Counted from the first letter of the stretch, positions 9,486 to 18,494 are shown. The stretch is DNA of 62,877 bases from an uncultured Methylobacillus sp. (GCA_903824575.1 CAIJXJ010000004.1:1-62877), one strand, 5' to 3'. Program-made: numbers and translations. The notes: a model not told the origin generated them from the letters alone.

Positions 9486-10013
9486 TTAAGTCAGCGTTTT
9501 TTCCAGCAACTCGAGACTCAAGTTTGATACTTTGGGTGTCCATAAGGCCGGATTGGCGGGGAAAGGTTTCAGGATGCCAGTGCGCCGGTAGCCGCGCCGT
9601 TCATAGAACGCGATCAGCTCATGCCGCACCGTAATGACGGCCATGATCATCGTGCCAACTCCCCATTCCTGCTGCGCCGTTCGTTCCGCCAATGTGAGCA
9701 GGCGTTTGCCGATGCCATGCCCTTGCAGTGTTGGTTCGACCACGAACATGCCGAGATTTGCATGGTCGCTCATTTTTTCGATATGCACTGATCCCACGAT
9801 GACCCCGTCGTTCAGGCACAGCAGAATGGCGGATTCCTTTTCTTCTGCGATCAGCCTCAGGATTTCGGCAGTATCCGTCCGTTGACCACTCAGCAGTCCG
9901 GCTTCTGTTGTCCAGCCCTTTTTGCTGTGCTCGCCGCGATAGGCAGAATTGACGAGGCGGGTAATGCACAGTGCGTCTGTTGCCACGGCTTTCCGCAAGG
10001 TGGTCTGTTCCAT
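9486..10013 (-). CDS. GNAT-family N-acetyltransferase
   Basis: A 175-residue GCN5-related acyltransferase. The acetyl-CoA site is seen as VEPTLQGHGIGKRLLTLAE (motif A, Q/R-x-x-G-x-G/A) and FYERRGYRRTG (motif B) near the C-terminus. The substrate is unknown; similar proteins acetylate small amines or N-termini. The frame extends to a TTG at 10031, but ATG 10013 avoids overlap with the upstream symporter gene and starts at the conserved region, leaving a 4-base gap. It is probably co-transcribed with that symporter. Confidence 0.8.
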   Translation of the reverse strand: MEQTTLRKAVATDALCITRLVNSAYRGEHSKKGWTTEAGLLSGQRTDTAEILRLIAEEKESAILLCLNDGVIVGSVHIEKMSDHANLGMFVVEPTLQGHGIGKRLLTLAERTAQQEWGVGTMIMAVITVRHELIAFYERRGYRRTGILKPFPANPALWTPKVSNLSLELLEKTLT

Positions 10014-10017
10014 GGCT

Positions 10018-11250
10018 TCAGGAACGAACAAGTTTCTGTACTACCAGTGCGCCTACCATGTCGCCTTCGACGTTGACTGCGGTGCGGAGGGTGTCCAGCA
10101 AGCGGTCTATCGGCAGCAGGATGGCGATGGCATCAAGCGGGAGACCGACTGACTGCAACACCATGATCATGGTCACCATGCCTGCGCTGGGAATGCCAGG
10201 TGCGCCGATGGCCCCCAGCATGGCGGTGAGAAACACGATCCCCTGTTGCAGCAAATTCATGTCGATGCCGGCCAGGTTAGCGATGAATAGTGCGGCGGCA
10301 GCCTCATAGAGAGCGGTGCCGTCCATGTTGACGGTCGCGCCCAGCGGCACGACGAAACCGGCGATTTCCGGCTTGACGTGCAGATGTTGTTCCACGCAGC
10401 GCAAGGTCACCGGCAGAGTGGCAGCACTGGAACTGGTGGCAAAGGCCGTCACCAGCGCCTCACGCGCCCCGCGCCAGAATAGGAGGGGCGTCATGCCGGT
10501 CACCAGATAAAGAATCAGTGGCAGCATCACTGCACCGTGAAGCAAGGTTGTCCCCAATACCACCGCGACAAATTTGGCCAGGGTGGTCAGTAGCGCCATA
10601 TTTTGCGTCGCCACCAGTTTGACCAGGAGCGCCATGATGCCGAAGGGTGCCAGGCGCATGATCCAGCCGACCATGCGCAGGGTCAATTCCAGTCCTTCCT
10701 GCAACAGTGTGAGGATGTTGCGGTAGCGTTCACCGCCAGCTACCAGCGCGATGCCGAGGAACAGGGCGAACACGACGATGGCCAGCACATCTCCTTTTGC
10801 CAGGGCGGCGAAAGGGTTGACAAACAGGCCATGCAGGAAGCTCTGACCGAACTCGCCAATACTCATCTGTTTGGCCTGAAAACCTTGTGTGGCATCGTGG
10901 AACAGCGCCAGGCTGAGGCCTTTTCCCGGCTGGAACAGGTTGGCGGCGCCCATGCCCAGCACAATAGCGATTGCCATTGACAGCACGAAAAATCCCAGCG
11001 TCAGCAGCCATACCCGATGCATCTGGCGATGCGCACGCAAATTGGCTACGCCCACGGCGATGGAGGTGAATACCAGCGGTACCAGAATCATCTTTAATAA
11101 ATCGACAAACAGCGTGCCGATCAAGCCGCTGACATAGAGACCCTGCTGCGCCACCGAAGACGCTGGACCCAGAGCGGCGAACCACACCCCGAGGGCTACG
11201 CCCATGGGTGCGCCAAGCAGGATTTGCGTATTCAGCGATGGCAGCTTCAC
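10018..11250 (-). CDS. dicarboxylate/amino acid:cation symporter (DAACS family)
   Basis: A 410-residue inner-membrane symporter with about eight membrane helices and two re-entrant hairpins. Family signatures are the serine-rich hairpin FATSSSAATLPVT, the NMDGTALYEA motif in helix 7 and the DRLLDTLRTAVNVEGD motif in helix 8, whose Asp, Arg and Asn bind substrate and Na+. Relatives (GltP, GltT, DctA) carry glutamate, aspartate or C4-dicarboxylates with H+ or Na+. The Arg in LRTAVN favours an acidic substrate, but I cannot separate GltP from DctA. Shares an operon-like arrangement with the GNAT gene downstream and follows rsmB. Confidence 0.88.
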   Translation of the reverse strand: MKLPSLNTQILLGAPMGVALGVWFAALGPASSVAQQGLYVSGLIGTLFVDLLKMILVPLVFTSIAVGVANLRAHRQMHRVWLLTLGFFVLSMAIAIVLGMGAANLFQPGKGLSLALFHDATQGFQAKQMSIGEFGQSFLHGLFVNPFAALAKGDVLAIVVFALFLGIALVAGGERYRNILTLLQEGLELTLRMVGWIMRLAPFGIMALLVKLVATQNMALLTTLAKFVAVVLGTTLLHGAVMLPLILYLVTGMTPLLFWRGAREALVTAFATSSSAATLPVTLRCVEQHLHVKPEIAGFVVPLGATVNMDGTALYEAAAALFIANLAGIDMNLLQQGIVFLTAMLGAIGAPGIPSAGMVTMIMVLQSVGLPLDAIAILLPIDRLLDTLRTAVNVEGDMVGALVVQKLVRS

Positions 11251-11269
11251 TAAGGCATCTCCGGCGATT

Positions 11270-12865
11270 TTATTCGGCAGGCTTGGCGGTTTTTACAGCC
11301 CTGGGCTTGGGCAATGCCTTGGGTTCTGCCATGACCTCTGGTTCGGCTTCAGCTTTTGGTTTGGGTTTGGGTTGGGACTTGGGCTTCACAGCAGACTTTG
11401 GTTGGGGTGTGATTTTGGCTTTGGCTGTGGTTTTCGGCTGCGCTATGGCCTTGGGCTTTATTTCAGGTTCGGTCCCGGCCTTGGCTGTCACCTTTGGCTT
11501 ACTTGCGGTTTTTGGCTTGGGCACGCGCGCCGGTTTTTTGGCCACGGCTATCGCCTCAAGCTCGGCGATGATGGGTTCAATGACCTCAATGGGCGCTGGT
11601 TTGGCGGAAGCCGGCAGACGTTCAAAGGCTGCGGCGAAAAATCCATCGGTACCGTGCAGATGCGGCAACAGTACAAGATGCACCCCGGTATCGAGCGTTA
11701 CCTGCTGCCCGCTTAGAATTTCGGCAGCATTCAAGGGCTTGAACTCGGGATGGTTCTGCAGGAACAGATCGACGATGGCCTCGTTTTCATCCCTCAGCAG
11801 GCTGCAGGTCGCATAGACCAGGCGGCCGCCTGATTTAACCAGTTTGGCGGCGGCGTCCAGGATGCGGGTCTGCTTGAGCGCGAGTTCTGCGATATCCATT
11901 TCGGTCTGGCGCCATTTCAGGTCGGGATTGCGGCGCAGGGTGCCAAGGCCGCTACAAGGCGCATCGACCAGCACACGGTCAAACTTGCCCGCCAGACGTT
12001 TGAGTTTCTGGTCGCGCTCGTTAACAATTAGCTGCGGATGCACGTTGGACAGCCCCGAGCGTGCCAGGCGCGGGCGCAGGTTGGACAACCGTTTTTGCGC
12101 CACATCGAAGGCGTACAGACGTCCGCTGTTATGCATCAGCGCACCCAGTGCCAGGGTCTTGCCGCCGGCGCCGGCGCAGAAGTCGGCCACCATTTCGCCA
12201 CGGCGCGGTGCCAGAAGCAGGGCGATCAGCTGACTGCCTTCGTCTTGCACCTCGACCACGCCCTTGATGAACAGCACATGTTTATTGAGGGCGATCTTCT
12301 CTTTCAGGCGCACGCCGTCCGGTGAATAGGGGGTCGCTGTTGCCGCGATGCCTTCCTTGGCAAACAGGGCCAGCACCGGTTCACGCTGTCCATTGAGGCG
12401 GTTGATGCGTAAATCCAGCGGGGCTGACAGATGCAAGCTGCGCGCCATGGTGAGCGCCTCCGCTTCACCATATTGGGCCACTAGCTTGTCCCACAGCCAA
12501 TCCGGAACATCGGCCTGAATGGAGAGGGGCAGATTTTCGCCGGATTTGGCTTTGATGGCATGCGCCCATTCGCTCTGCTGTTTGGTGAGCAGTGGGCCGA
12601 GGTCGCGCAGGCTCACGCCCTGCACCCGTAACAAAACGGCCAGCAACAGGCGGCGCGCGTCGGTGCCGTCGCTCAGGTATTCCAGCAGGCGTTTGCGCCT
12701 GATCACCTGATATACAGTTTCGGCGATAAAGGCGCGTTCCTTCATCCCCAGTTTTGGGTTCTCGCGGAAGTAGTAGCTCAGTTTGGCATCGGCGGGGCCG
12801 TGCGGACCCAGTACGGTCGCCAGCGCCATGGCGGTCTGGCTCAGTAGATTTTCATTGAGATGCAT
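11270..12865 (-). CDS. RsmB-type 16S rRNA m5C methyltransferase with basic C-terminal tail
   Basis: A 531-residue RNA cytosine-C5 methyltransferase. The NusB-like N-terminal region is followed by a Rossmann methyltransferase domain: SAM-binding VADFCAGAGGKTLALG, the catalytic cysteine motif DAPCSGLGTLRRNP and the second cysteine motif YATCSLLRDEN. The core matches RsmB (m5C967 of 16S rRNA), but length exceeds the usual 430 or so because the last 110 residues are a low-complexity tail of Lys, Pro and Ala (repeats such as KPKTASKPK and QPKPKPKAEAE). Start ATG 12865 (MHLNENLL) is preferred to the upstream frame start 12919. The tail probably binds nucleic acid non-specifically; its role is inferred. 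Confidence 0.88.
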   Translation of the reverse strand: MHLNENLLSQTAMALATVLGPHGPADAKLSYYFRENPKLGMKERAFIAETVYQVIRRKRLLEYLSDGTDARRLLLAVLLRVQGVSLRDLGPLLTKQQSEWAHAIKAKSGENLPLSIQADVPDWLWDKLVAQYGEAEALTMARSLHLSAPLDLRINRLNGQREPVLALFAKEGIAATATPYSPDGVRLKEKIALNKHVLFIKGVVEVQDEGSQLIALLLAPRRGEMVADFCAGAGGKTLALGALMHNSGRLYAFDVAQKRLSNLRPRLARSGLSNVHPQLIVNERDQKLKRLAGKFDRVLVDAPCSGLGTLRRNPDLKWRQTEMDIAELALKQTRILDAAAKLVKSGGRLVYATCSLLRDENEAIVDLFLQNHPEFKPLNAAEILSGQQVTLDTGVHLVLLPHLHGTDGFFAAAFERLPASAKPAPIEVIEPIIAELEAIAVAKKPARVPKPKTASKPKVTAKAGTEPEIKPKAIAQPKTTAKAKITPQPKSAVKPKSQPKPKPKAEAEPEVMAEPKALPKPRAVKTAKPAE

Positions 12866-12972
12866 GATTTTTATCCAAAAACTGTTGGGCGCGGAGAGTT
12901 GATAGAATCCTCCCGGCATGAATGCCGCAGATTGTAACTCATTGAACCCTTCAAGCTGATCGGTTCAATGTG

Positions 12973-14037
12973 TCAGGGCGGATATTCCAGCTGCAAGCTG
13001 GTTGCAATTCGCTCCATCAGAGTGCCATCTTTTTCGGCTTTGCTGATTTTGACCGGCAGGTAATGATAATCGACTGCCAGCCAGAGATCGGCTTTCTCTT
13101 CATCCGTGCCGCTACTCTTGCTAATATGCCAAGTGCGTAGCGGCCCCATTTTGCTCGGTAGCGTTTCTTCGCCGGCAAAAATGTAGTTGTAAGTTCTGAG
13201 CATCTTGCCGTTGCTCACTGACAGTTGCATCTGTTGCAACGGCGGTACAAACATGAACTGGTACATGAAACTCATCAGGTCCTGACTTCCGGCTTCGAGT
13301 TCGACCGTTCGGCGCTGGTTACCGACTTCCAAGGTCAGGACGTTGTTTTGCCAGTCGAATTCTGCTTTTTGCGCCTTCCCGGCATTTTTTCCGTATTGAT
13401 ATAGGAATCGGTTGGGTCTGAGTCCTTGCTTCGTGATCTGTCCCTCGCTTTTCTGCATCAGGTCAGACAGGACCAGTGATAGCAGTCCGTTGGCTCCGGC
13501 CTGGCTGGTCAGGACATAGAGGCCATCACTTGTGGTCTGAAAACTTTGGTGCTCGTGGCCAGCGACGCCGCCCTTGCGCATGATCTGAAATTCTATTTCC
13601 ACTTTGGACGGCGTCTTTTCTAACGTGTATTCCGTCGCAACGATGGACGGCTCTGGATCTGGTTCCAGCACCGTGGGTGGGGCGGAGACGGGCGGTGGTG
13701 GCAAGGCAGGTGTAGCGGCAATTGCTACGGGTAACGGCTCTAGGGATGTCGGCACAGCCGCCGGTTGCTCCGGTAACGCCTGTCTGATGATGGGCGCTGG
13801 CTTGGGTCCAGTTGGCGGTTTGGGAGGCACTGGTTTGGACGGTTTGGGAGGCGACTTTGCTGGCAACGCAGGTGTGGGCAGCAACTCGATCCGTAGCGAA
13901 TTGTATTGCGATGACTCTTTTTCTGTCGGCCAGCCAGGCAGCCCGCCAACCAACCATGCATGCAACAGCAATGATAGCAACAGCGCCAGCAGCAAGGGTC
14001 TGGATGCAGTTGGCAAGCTGTAAAATTTACTCGGCAT
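12973..14037 (-). CDS. DUF3108 protein with TonB-like proline-rich spacer
   Basis: A 354-residue envelope protein. One N-terminal membrane anchor (about 14-34, LLLALLLSLLLHAWLVGG) is followed by a long Pro/Lys/Ala spacer (about 50-130, for example PPKPSKPVPPKPP) and a C-terminal DUF3108 domain of about 200 residues, predicted to lie in the periplasm. Anchor plus rigid Pro-Lys spacer plus periplasmic domain copies the layout of TonB, but the C-terminus is not a TonB domain. It overlaps the 3' end of the upstream DUF3108 gene by 11 bases, so the two are translated together. The function of DUF3108 is not known to me. Confidence 0.8.
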   Translation of the reverse strand: MPSKFYSLPTASRPLLLALLLSLLLHAWLVGGLPGWPTEKESSQYNSLRIELLPTPALPAKSPPKPSKPVPPKPPTGPKPAPIIRQALPEQPAAVPTSLEPLPVAIAATPALPPPPVSAPPTVLEPDPEPSIVATEYTLEKTPSKVEIEFQIMRKGGVAGHEHQSFQTTSDGLYVLTSQAGANGLLSLVLSDLMQKSEGQITKQGLRPNRFLYQYGKNAGKAQKAEFDWQNNVLTLEVGNQRRTVELEAGSQDLMSFMYQFMFVPPLQQMQLSVSNGKMLRTYNYIFAGEETLPSKMGPLRTWHISKSSGTDEEKADLWLAVDYHYLPVKISKAEKDGTLMERIATSLQLEYPP

Positions 14038-14710
14038 GCAGGTGGGTCAAGACCTGCTCGACTTTGGCACCACTCTCATCCTGCATCCTTATACGGACTG
14101 GAAGATAGTAGGCCTCGATGCCTAGCCAAAGTTCTTTTTCCTCGCCGCTTTCCTGGGCATGGCTGAGGTGCAGGGCCTTGAACCTGCCGGCTGCAGTGAC
14201 TACTACGGCATCTCGCTCGACCACGCGATATTGATAAACACGCAATTTCTTGCCAGTGGTAACCGGCAGGTTGAATTCATCTCCAGCGGGCTGGGCGAAC
14301 ATGAATTGATAGGCATAGCTGGCCTGATCCTGGGTGCCGGCTTCGAGAGGCGCCGTTGTCGTCTGGCCCTTTGTCTTCATGGATAGCAGCAGACCCAGCC
14401 AATCAAAATCTGCGCTAACGGCTTTCTTGGCGCTGTCGCCTTGCTGCAATTCGAAGTGGACAGGCCGCAATCCTTCAGTTTTGATCTCGCCCTCGCTGTA
14501 GAGCCTGCGCTTGCCGAAAAGACCATACACACCGATACCTGTCGTAATGCTCTCGAGTCTGTAGTGTCCATTTTCCTGTTGGAAGGTTTCGGTGATATCA
14601 GCGAATGGTTGACCGTTGCGGGTGGCATGATAGATCGCCGTGACTTTTTGCGGGGCGGCAGAGGCGGCGTTGGCACTCAGAAACAGCAATAGGGCAAATA
14701 GGCGAAACAT
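14027..14710 (-). CDS. DUF3108 periplasmic protein
   Basis: A 227-residue protein with a signal peptide (MFRLFALLLFLSANAASA, cleavage near residue 18) and a DUF3108 domain over nearly all the mature part. It is a shorter paralogue of the next gene, with matching landmarks: GLRPVHFELQQG here and GLRPNRFLYQYG there, a QFMF motif in both, and a YYLPVRI/YHYLPVKI ending. ATG 14710 was chosen because GGAGA precedes it at seven bases and the signal peptide begins there; the open frame extends to 14743 into purM. It sits directly after purM and the pair may form one transcript. Role unknown. Confidence 0.8.
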   Translation of the reverse strand: MFRLFALLLFLSANAASAAPQKVTAIYHATRNGQPFADITETFQQENGHYRLESITTGIGVYGLFGKRRLYSEGEIKTEGLRPVHFELQQGDSAKKAVSADFDWLGLLLSMKTKGQTTTAPLEAGTQDQASYAYQFMFAQPAGDEFNLPVTTGKKLRVYQYRVVERDAVVVTAAGRFKALHLSHAQESGEEKELWLGIEAYYLPVRIRMQDESGAKVEQVLTHLHAE

Positions 14711-14739
14711 GCAAACATCTCCGTCCGTTAGGGTGCCAC

Positions 14740-15801
14740 TCAAGCCACGATGGTTTGGTGTTCTCCCGCTACACGCTGACGTATGACACCGATCCTGAAC
14801 ACCTGTTCGCCTTCAGCCGTCAGCAAAGCTTGTGCCTGGCCAGCATCTTCTGCGGACACAATGACTGCCATACCGATGCCGCAATTAAAGGTGCGCAGCA
14901 TTTCGCTATCGCTCACGTTGCCCTGCTGTTGCAGCCAGGTGAAGAGTGGCGGCATGGTCCAGCTACCGCCCTTGAGTTCGGCTGTGAGATGCTCCGGCAG
15001 AACGCGTGGAATGTTTTCAGTCAGGCCGCCGCCGGTGATGTGCGCCATGCCTTTGACTGGCAGTGTCGCCAGTAATTTAAGTAGCGGCTTGACGTAAAGC
15101 CGGGTCGGCGCCATGACCACGTCGCGGAAGGGTCTGCCGTGGAAGTCACTGTCCAAGTCAATGCCGGACAGGTCGATCAGCTTGCGGATCAAGGAGTAAC
15201 CGTTGGAGTGGGCGCCGCTGGATGCCAGTCCCAGCACCACATCGCCGTCAGCGATGGTGGAGCCATCAATGATGGCATCCTTTTCCACCATGCCGACGGC
15301 AAAACCTGCCAGGTCATATTCACCGGCCGGATACATGCCTGGCATTTCAGCCGTCTCACCGCCGACCAGGGCGCAGCCGGATTGTTCACAGCCTGTCGCA
15401 ATGCCCTGAATGACTTGTGAAGCCGTGCCAACTTCCAGCTTGCCACAGGCGAAATAATCGAGAAAGAACAGGGGTTCTGCGCCTTGTACCAGAATGTCGT
15501 TGACGCTCATCGCCACCAGGTCGATGCCAACGGTGTCGTGCTTGTTGAGCTGAAAAGCCAGCTTTAGCTTGGTGCCTACGCCGTCGGTGCCTGAGACCAT
15601 CACCGGGTTTTTGAATTTTTTGGGTACTTCGAACAGGGAGCCAAAGCCTCCGATGCCAGCCAACACTTCGGGGCGCATGGTGCGGCGTGCGTGCGGTTTG
15701 ATGTTTTCGATCAGTGCATCGCCTGCTTCAATATCCACTCCTGCGTCGCGGTAGCTGATCGATGGTTTGGCGGAATCGCCGGTCGAATCTTGAGCGTTCA
15801 A
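14740..15801 (-). CDS. purM: phosphoribosylformylglycinamidine cyclo-ligase (AIR synthetase)
   Basis: A 353-residue cytosolic enzyme that closes the imidazole ring to make 5-aminoimidazole ribotide in purine synthesis, using ATP. Visible: [13 protein letters not shown] at the start, the ATP/Mg region [25 protein letters not shown] and the C-terminal [14 protein letters not shown]-type motif (AHITGGGL). Length matches the family (about 345). The gene next to it on the other strand is hda, a common betaproteobacterial arrangement. Confidence 0.96.
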   Translation of the reverse strand: MNAQDSTGDSAKPSISYRDAGVDIEAGDALIENIKPHARRTMRPEVLAGIGGFGSLFEVPKKFKNPVMVSGTDGVGTKLKLAFQLNKHDTVGIDLVAMSVNDILVQGAEPLFFLDYFACGKLEVGTASQVIQGIATGCEQSGCALVGGETAEMPGMYPAGEYDLAGFAVGMVEKDAIIDGSTIADGDVVLGLASSGAHSNGYSLIRKLIDLSGIDLDSDFHGRPFRDVVMAPTRLYVKPLLKLLATLPVKGMAHITGGGLTENIPRVLPEHLTAELKGGSWTMPPLFTWLQQQGNVSDSEMLRTFNCGIGMAVIVSAEDAGQAQALLTAEGEQVFRIGVIRQRVAGEHQTIVA

Positions 15802-16068
15802 GTTGAGTTCTCGCTTTGCTAAGGATAGAGTAAGCGCCTGCGTTCAGGCTGAAAAACAAATACTGAATTTTATAGGCTGGATTTTACCCGAAATGACTAG
15901 AAAACGAGAAAACGGTCGTTCCCATCGGCAATTATTAATGCTTGGCGGAGGTCTTCGGCTGGCTTGCCTGACAAAGGGAGCGCTGACACACGCTCTATTT
16001 TCGACCACCATTGTCCCTTTCGTTATCGGTCTGCGTCATGACGGGCATTTTCTTGTCACCGGCAACGG
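15802..16068. other. intergenic region between purM and hda
   Basis: 267 bases separating divergent genes. A reading frame (15803-16081) crosses it but has no family features and no ribosome binding site. Nothing else stands out, so it probably carries the two promoters. Confidence 0.4.
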
Positions 16069-16704
16069 ATGTCTGTCGTGAAGCAATTGCTGCTTGATAT
16101 CGGGCCGGTGCCGACGCCGACACTTGAAAACTTTGTGGCTGGGGGCAACAATGAAGCCTTGTTCAGCCTGCTGCAGGCAGCCACGGGCCGGGCCGAGTTT
16201 CGTTTCATTTATGTTTGGGGTGCAGCGGGCAGTGGCAAGAGTCATTTGTTGTGTGCCTGTGCCGACTTGGCCCGGCAGCATGGGGTCACTCTGGTCGGCG
16301 TGGACGACGTGCAAACCCTAACTGACGCAGCGCAGATCGAACTGTTCAACACTTATAATCGCTTGCGTGAAGAGGGTGGTGTGCTGATCGCCAGTGGTCA
16401 TGCTGCGCCCATGCAAATGGGCCTGCGCGAGGACCTTGCGACCCGGTTGTCCTGGGGTCTGGTGTATCAGCTTCAGCCGTTGTCCGATCAGGATAAGGCC
16501 CAGGCCCTGCAAGCGCACGCAGCGGAACGCGGCATGAAATTGCCGATGGAAGTGGTTGAATACTGCTTGCGTCACCAACGGCGAGACTTGCGCAGCTTGA
16601 TGGCAACACTGGATGCGCTGGATAAATGGTCGCTCACCGCCAAGCGACCGGTAACGCTGCCATTGCTGCGACAGTTATTGCAATTGCCGCTGTGGCCAAT
16701 CTGA
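16069..16704 (+). CDS. hda: Hda, DnaA-inactivator AAA+ protein
   Basis: A 211-residue DnaA-like AAA+ protein that, with the DNA-loaded sliding clamp, stimulates DnaA-ATP hydrolysis and prevents re-initiation. A short N-terminal clamp-binding motif (QLLLDI, residues 6-11) is followed by Walker A GAAGSGKS (51-58), a Walker B-like VGVDDVQTL and the arginine-finger/sensor region in the C-terminal lid. It lacks a DnaA domain IV, as expected. The reading frame starts at ATG 16069, but a GTG at 16078 giving MKQLLLDI is also plausible, as it has a GGA eight bases upstream and the family's usual start. Confidence 0.88.
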   Translation: MSVVKQLLLDIGPVPTPTLENFVAGGNNEALFSLLQAATGRAEFRFIYVWGAAGSGKSHLLCACADLARQHGVTLVGVDDVQTLTDAAQIELFNTYNRLREEGGVLIASGHAAPMQMGLREDLATRLSWGLVYQLQPLSDQDKAQALQAHAAERGMKLPMEVVEYCLRHQRRDLRSLMATLDALDKWSLTAKRPVTLPLLRQLLQLPLWPI

Positions 16705-16725
16705 GGATGGAATGAGAGCGGCAAT

Positions 16726-17010
16726 ATGGCCAGAGTAAACGTCAGGCGGTTGGATGAAACAAGATTCGAGGTCACGGTGCAAGGCACACCGACCACCACT
16801 CACGTGGTTACGGTAATGCCGGATTACGCGGCCAGGCTGACTGGAGGTCAAGTCGCTGACGACCTTCTGGTCAGCCGCTCGTTTGATTTTCTGCTGGAAC
16901 GGGAGCCCGGCACTAGCATCCTGCAACGTTTCGACCTGCCGGTGATATCGCGCTATTTTCCGGAATACGAAAAGGTGATCGCTGGCATGTTAAAAATCAG
17001 CATGCCTTGA
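16726..17010 (+). CDS. conserved-looking small protein, unknown
   Basis: A 94-residue protein with a good ribosome binding site region (GAGAG) just after hda on the same strand, 21 bases apart. It is soluble, without signal peptide or membrane helices. Mixed beta/alpha content is suggested by RFEVTVQGTP and HVVTVMP strands, and the C-terminal VISRYFPEYEKVI looks like a helix that is conserved in small proteins found next to methionine or DNA-metabolism genes; I cannot place it in a family. Codon use matches neighbours, which supports a real gene. Confidence 0.6.
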   Translation: MARVNVRRLDETRFEVTVQGTPTTTHVVTVMPDYAARLTGGQVADDLLVSRSFDFLLEREPGTSILQRFDLPVISRYFPEYEKVIAGMLKISMP

Positions 17011-17104
17011 GAAAATCTTGAAGTACGGCAAGCAGTTACAAGCCGTTCTCGGTCACGAGTGAACGTGTCAGCAAAGCCCTTAATATCAACTGTCTGATAG
17101 TGAC

Positions 17105-17139
17105 GGCAATACTTGCCGAGGTTGAGGCAAGTATTTGCC
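17105..17139. repeat. hairpin in the flagellin upstream region
   Basis: GGCAATACTTGCC (17105-17117) and GGCAAGTATTTGCC (17126-17139) pair with one bulged base over an 8-base loop. It could be a terminator for the gene at 16726, although no T-run follows, or an activator-binding site about 150 bases upstream of the sigma-54 promoter. Confidence 0.4.
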
Positions 17140-17272
17140 ATTATTCAGGCATACCAATTTCCGATGCAAATGATAGATACGCCTGTCAAACAGGCGGAGA
17201 ACAGCTTGATTTACTGGGCTGCAGAAAGGTTGTCGCGCGCTTGATACGCCAAAATCCCCTTGATTTAATACC

Positions 17273-17288
17273 TGGCCCGCTTATTGCT
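17273..17288 (+). promoter_or_regulatory. sigma-54 (-24/-12) promoter for flagellin
   Basis: TGGCCCG (17273-17279), four bases, then TTGCT (17284-17288). This matches the RpoN consensus TGGCACG-N4-TTGCW at all but one fixed position with exact spacing. A start site near 17300 gives a leader of about 150 bases. No sigma-28-type motif was found nearby. Confidence 0.7.
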
Positions 17289-17449
17289 TTAAGCACTATC
17301 GTTAATATGGCATATACGCAGTGCGAGTCAGTTATTAGGCAGATGAGCAGCAATTGACTTGCTTGCGGAGTATTTAAAAGCCAGGTCTAACGGCAGTGGA
17401 GCGGCTCAGGTCCTCACTGTCCAGGAACTAATTTGTCAGGAGGATTAAA

Positions 17450-18259
17450 ATGGCCTTAACAATTAATACAAACGTTGCTTCCCTGAGTGCTCAGCGCAAT
17501 TTGATGGTTAGCCAGAATTCGTTGCAGACCTCAATTAATCGCCTGTCCTCGGGACTGCGCGTTAATTCTGCGTCTGATGATCCGGCCGGCCTCGCCATTG
17601 CAACGCGCATGGCTCAGCAGGTGTCCGGCATGACCCAGGCCATCCGCAACACTAATGATGGCATTTCGATGATGCAGACGGCGGATGCTGGTTTGACGTC
17701 GATGACTGACATCTTGGGTCGGATGCGAGATTTGGCTATTCAGGCATTGAACGGGACCAATGGCAGTTCTGACCTCCTCAATCTGGACACCGAGTATCAG
17801 GCGCTCAATTCGGAATTGATTCGTATTCCCGGTGCAACCGTGTTTAACGGCGTTCCAATTATTGGCGCATCAGCTGGCACGACCAGCCTGCAAGTGGGTG
17901 CCAATGCAAGCGATACGATTTCGATTGTTACCAATGCCGCAACAGCCTATGCGCCAGGTCAGGCTATAACTGATCCAACAAGCGCGTCATTGGCGTTGGC
18001 TAGTATCGATACAAATACCTTCTCGATCAATACCGATCGTTCGGTCTACGGCGCAACAGTCAGTCGACTCAATTACTCGGTTACGGCGCTGTCAGCCGAT
18101 GTGACGGCGACACAGACCGCCAGGGGCCGTATCGTTGATGCCGATTTTGCAACGGAAACTGCGAACTTGACGCGCGCCAATGTGCTGCAGCAGGCAGGAA
18201 CCGCCGTCCTGGCGCAGGCTAATGCCATGCCTAATCAAGTGTTGACCTTGTTGCGCTAG
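17450..18259 (+). CDS. fliC: flagellin
   Basis: A 269-residue flagellar filament subunit, exported through the flagellar type III apparatus. The N-terminal D0/D1 (INTNVASLSAQRNL, LSSGLRVNSASDDPAGLAI) and C-terminal D0/D1 (IVDADFATETANLTR, ending VLTLLR) are both intact, so it is short only because the central variable domain is small (about 140-200). Shorter flagellins are common and function normally. AGGAGG lies 6 bases before the ATG. No flagellar, chaperone (fliS) or cap (fliD) genes are nearby, so it is an isolated or secondary flagellin. The sigma-54 promoter upstream suggests control by an RpoN activator. Confidence 0.93.
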   Translation: MALTINTNVASLSAQRNLMVSQNSLQTSINRLSSGLRVNSASDDPAGLAIATRMAQQVSGMTQAIRNTNDGISMMQTADAGLTSMTDILGRMRDLAIQALNGTNGSSDLLNLDTEYQALNSELIRIPGATVFNGVPIIGASAGTTSLQVGANASDTISIVTNAATAYAPGQAITDPTSASLALASIDTNTFSINTDRSVYGATVSRLNYSVTALSADVTATQTARGRIVDADFATETANLTRANVLQQAGTAVLAQANAMPNQVLTLLR

Positions 18260-18284
18260 GATGGGAGTTGATGCTGGTTGAATG

Positions 18285-18310
18285 AGCCCGATTAATAGGC
18301 CAGTCGGGCT
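18285..18310 (+). terminator. hairpin after flagellin
   Basis: AGCCCGA (18285-18291) and TCGGGCT (18304-18310) form a 7-bp stem with a 12-base loop 26 bases after the stop. There is no clear T-run, so termination may be weak or factor-assisted. Confidence 0.45.
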
Positions 18311-18494
18311 AATCAACACATTCAGCAAGGTGGTGTTCTCGTACTCACTCTGCGCTGCCGGAGTGATTTGCATTGGGCGACAAGCTATTCAGCTCGAGAC
18401 GACCAAGTGATGCCATTTTCCTTCTCTCACCAGGACAGGAATTGGACAAGCCCAATTTTTCCCTTCTAATTTGTTGATCTGTTGTTAGTGACCG

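Larger units (their letters stand above)
17011..17449 (+). other. flagellin upstream region
   Basis: 439 bases without a convincing gene. It holds a 13-bp hairpin (17105-17139), a sigma-54 type promoter (17273-17288) and a leader of about 150 bases before the AGGAGG of the flagellin gene. The frame 17100-17357 crosses the promoter and is not supported. Confidence 0.6.

Noticed and set aside
10014-10031. TTG start for the GNAT gene
   Set aside because: It overlaps the symporter stop and lacks a ribosome binding site; ATG 10013 fits better.
15803-16081. 92-residue frame between purM and hda
   Set aside because: No similarity to known families that I can see and no start signal.
17100-17357. 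85-residue frame upstream of flagellin
   Set aside because: It crosses the sigma-54 promoter and has no ribosome binding site.
17450-18259. Truncated flagellin pseudogene
   Set aside because: Both terminal domains, including the final LLR, are complete; only the central domain is small.
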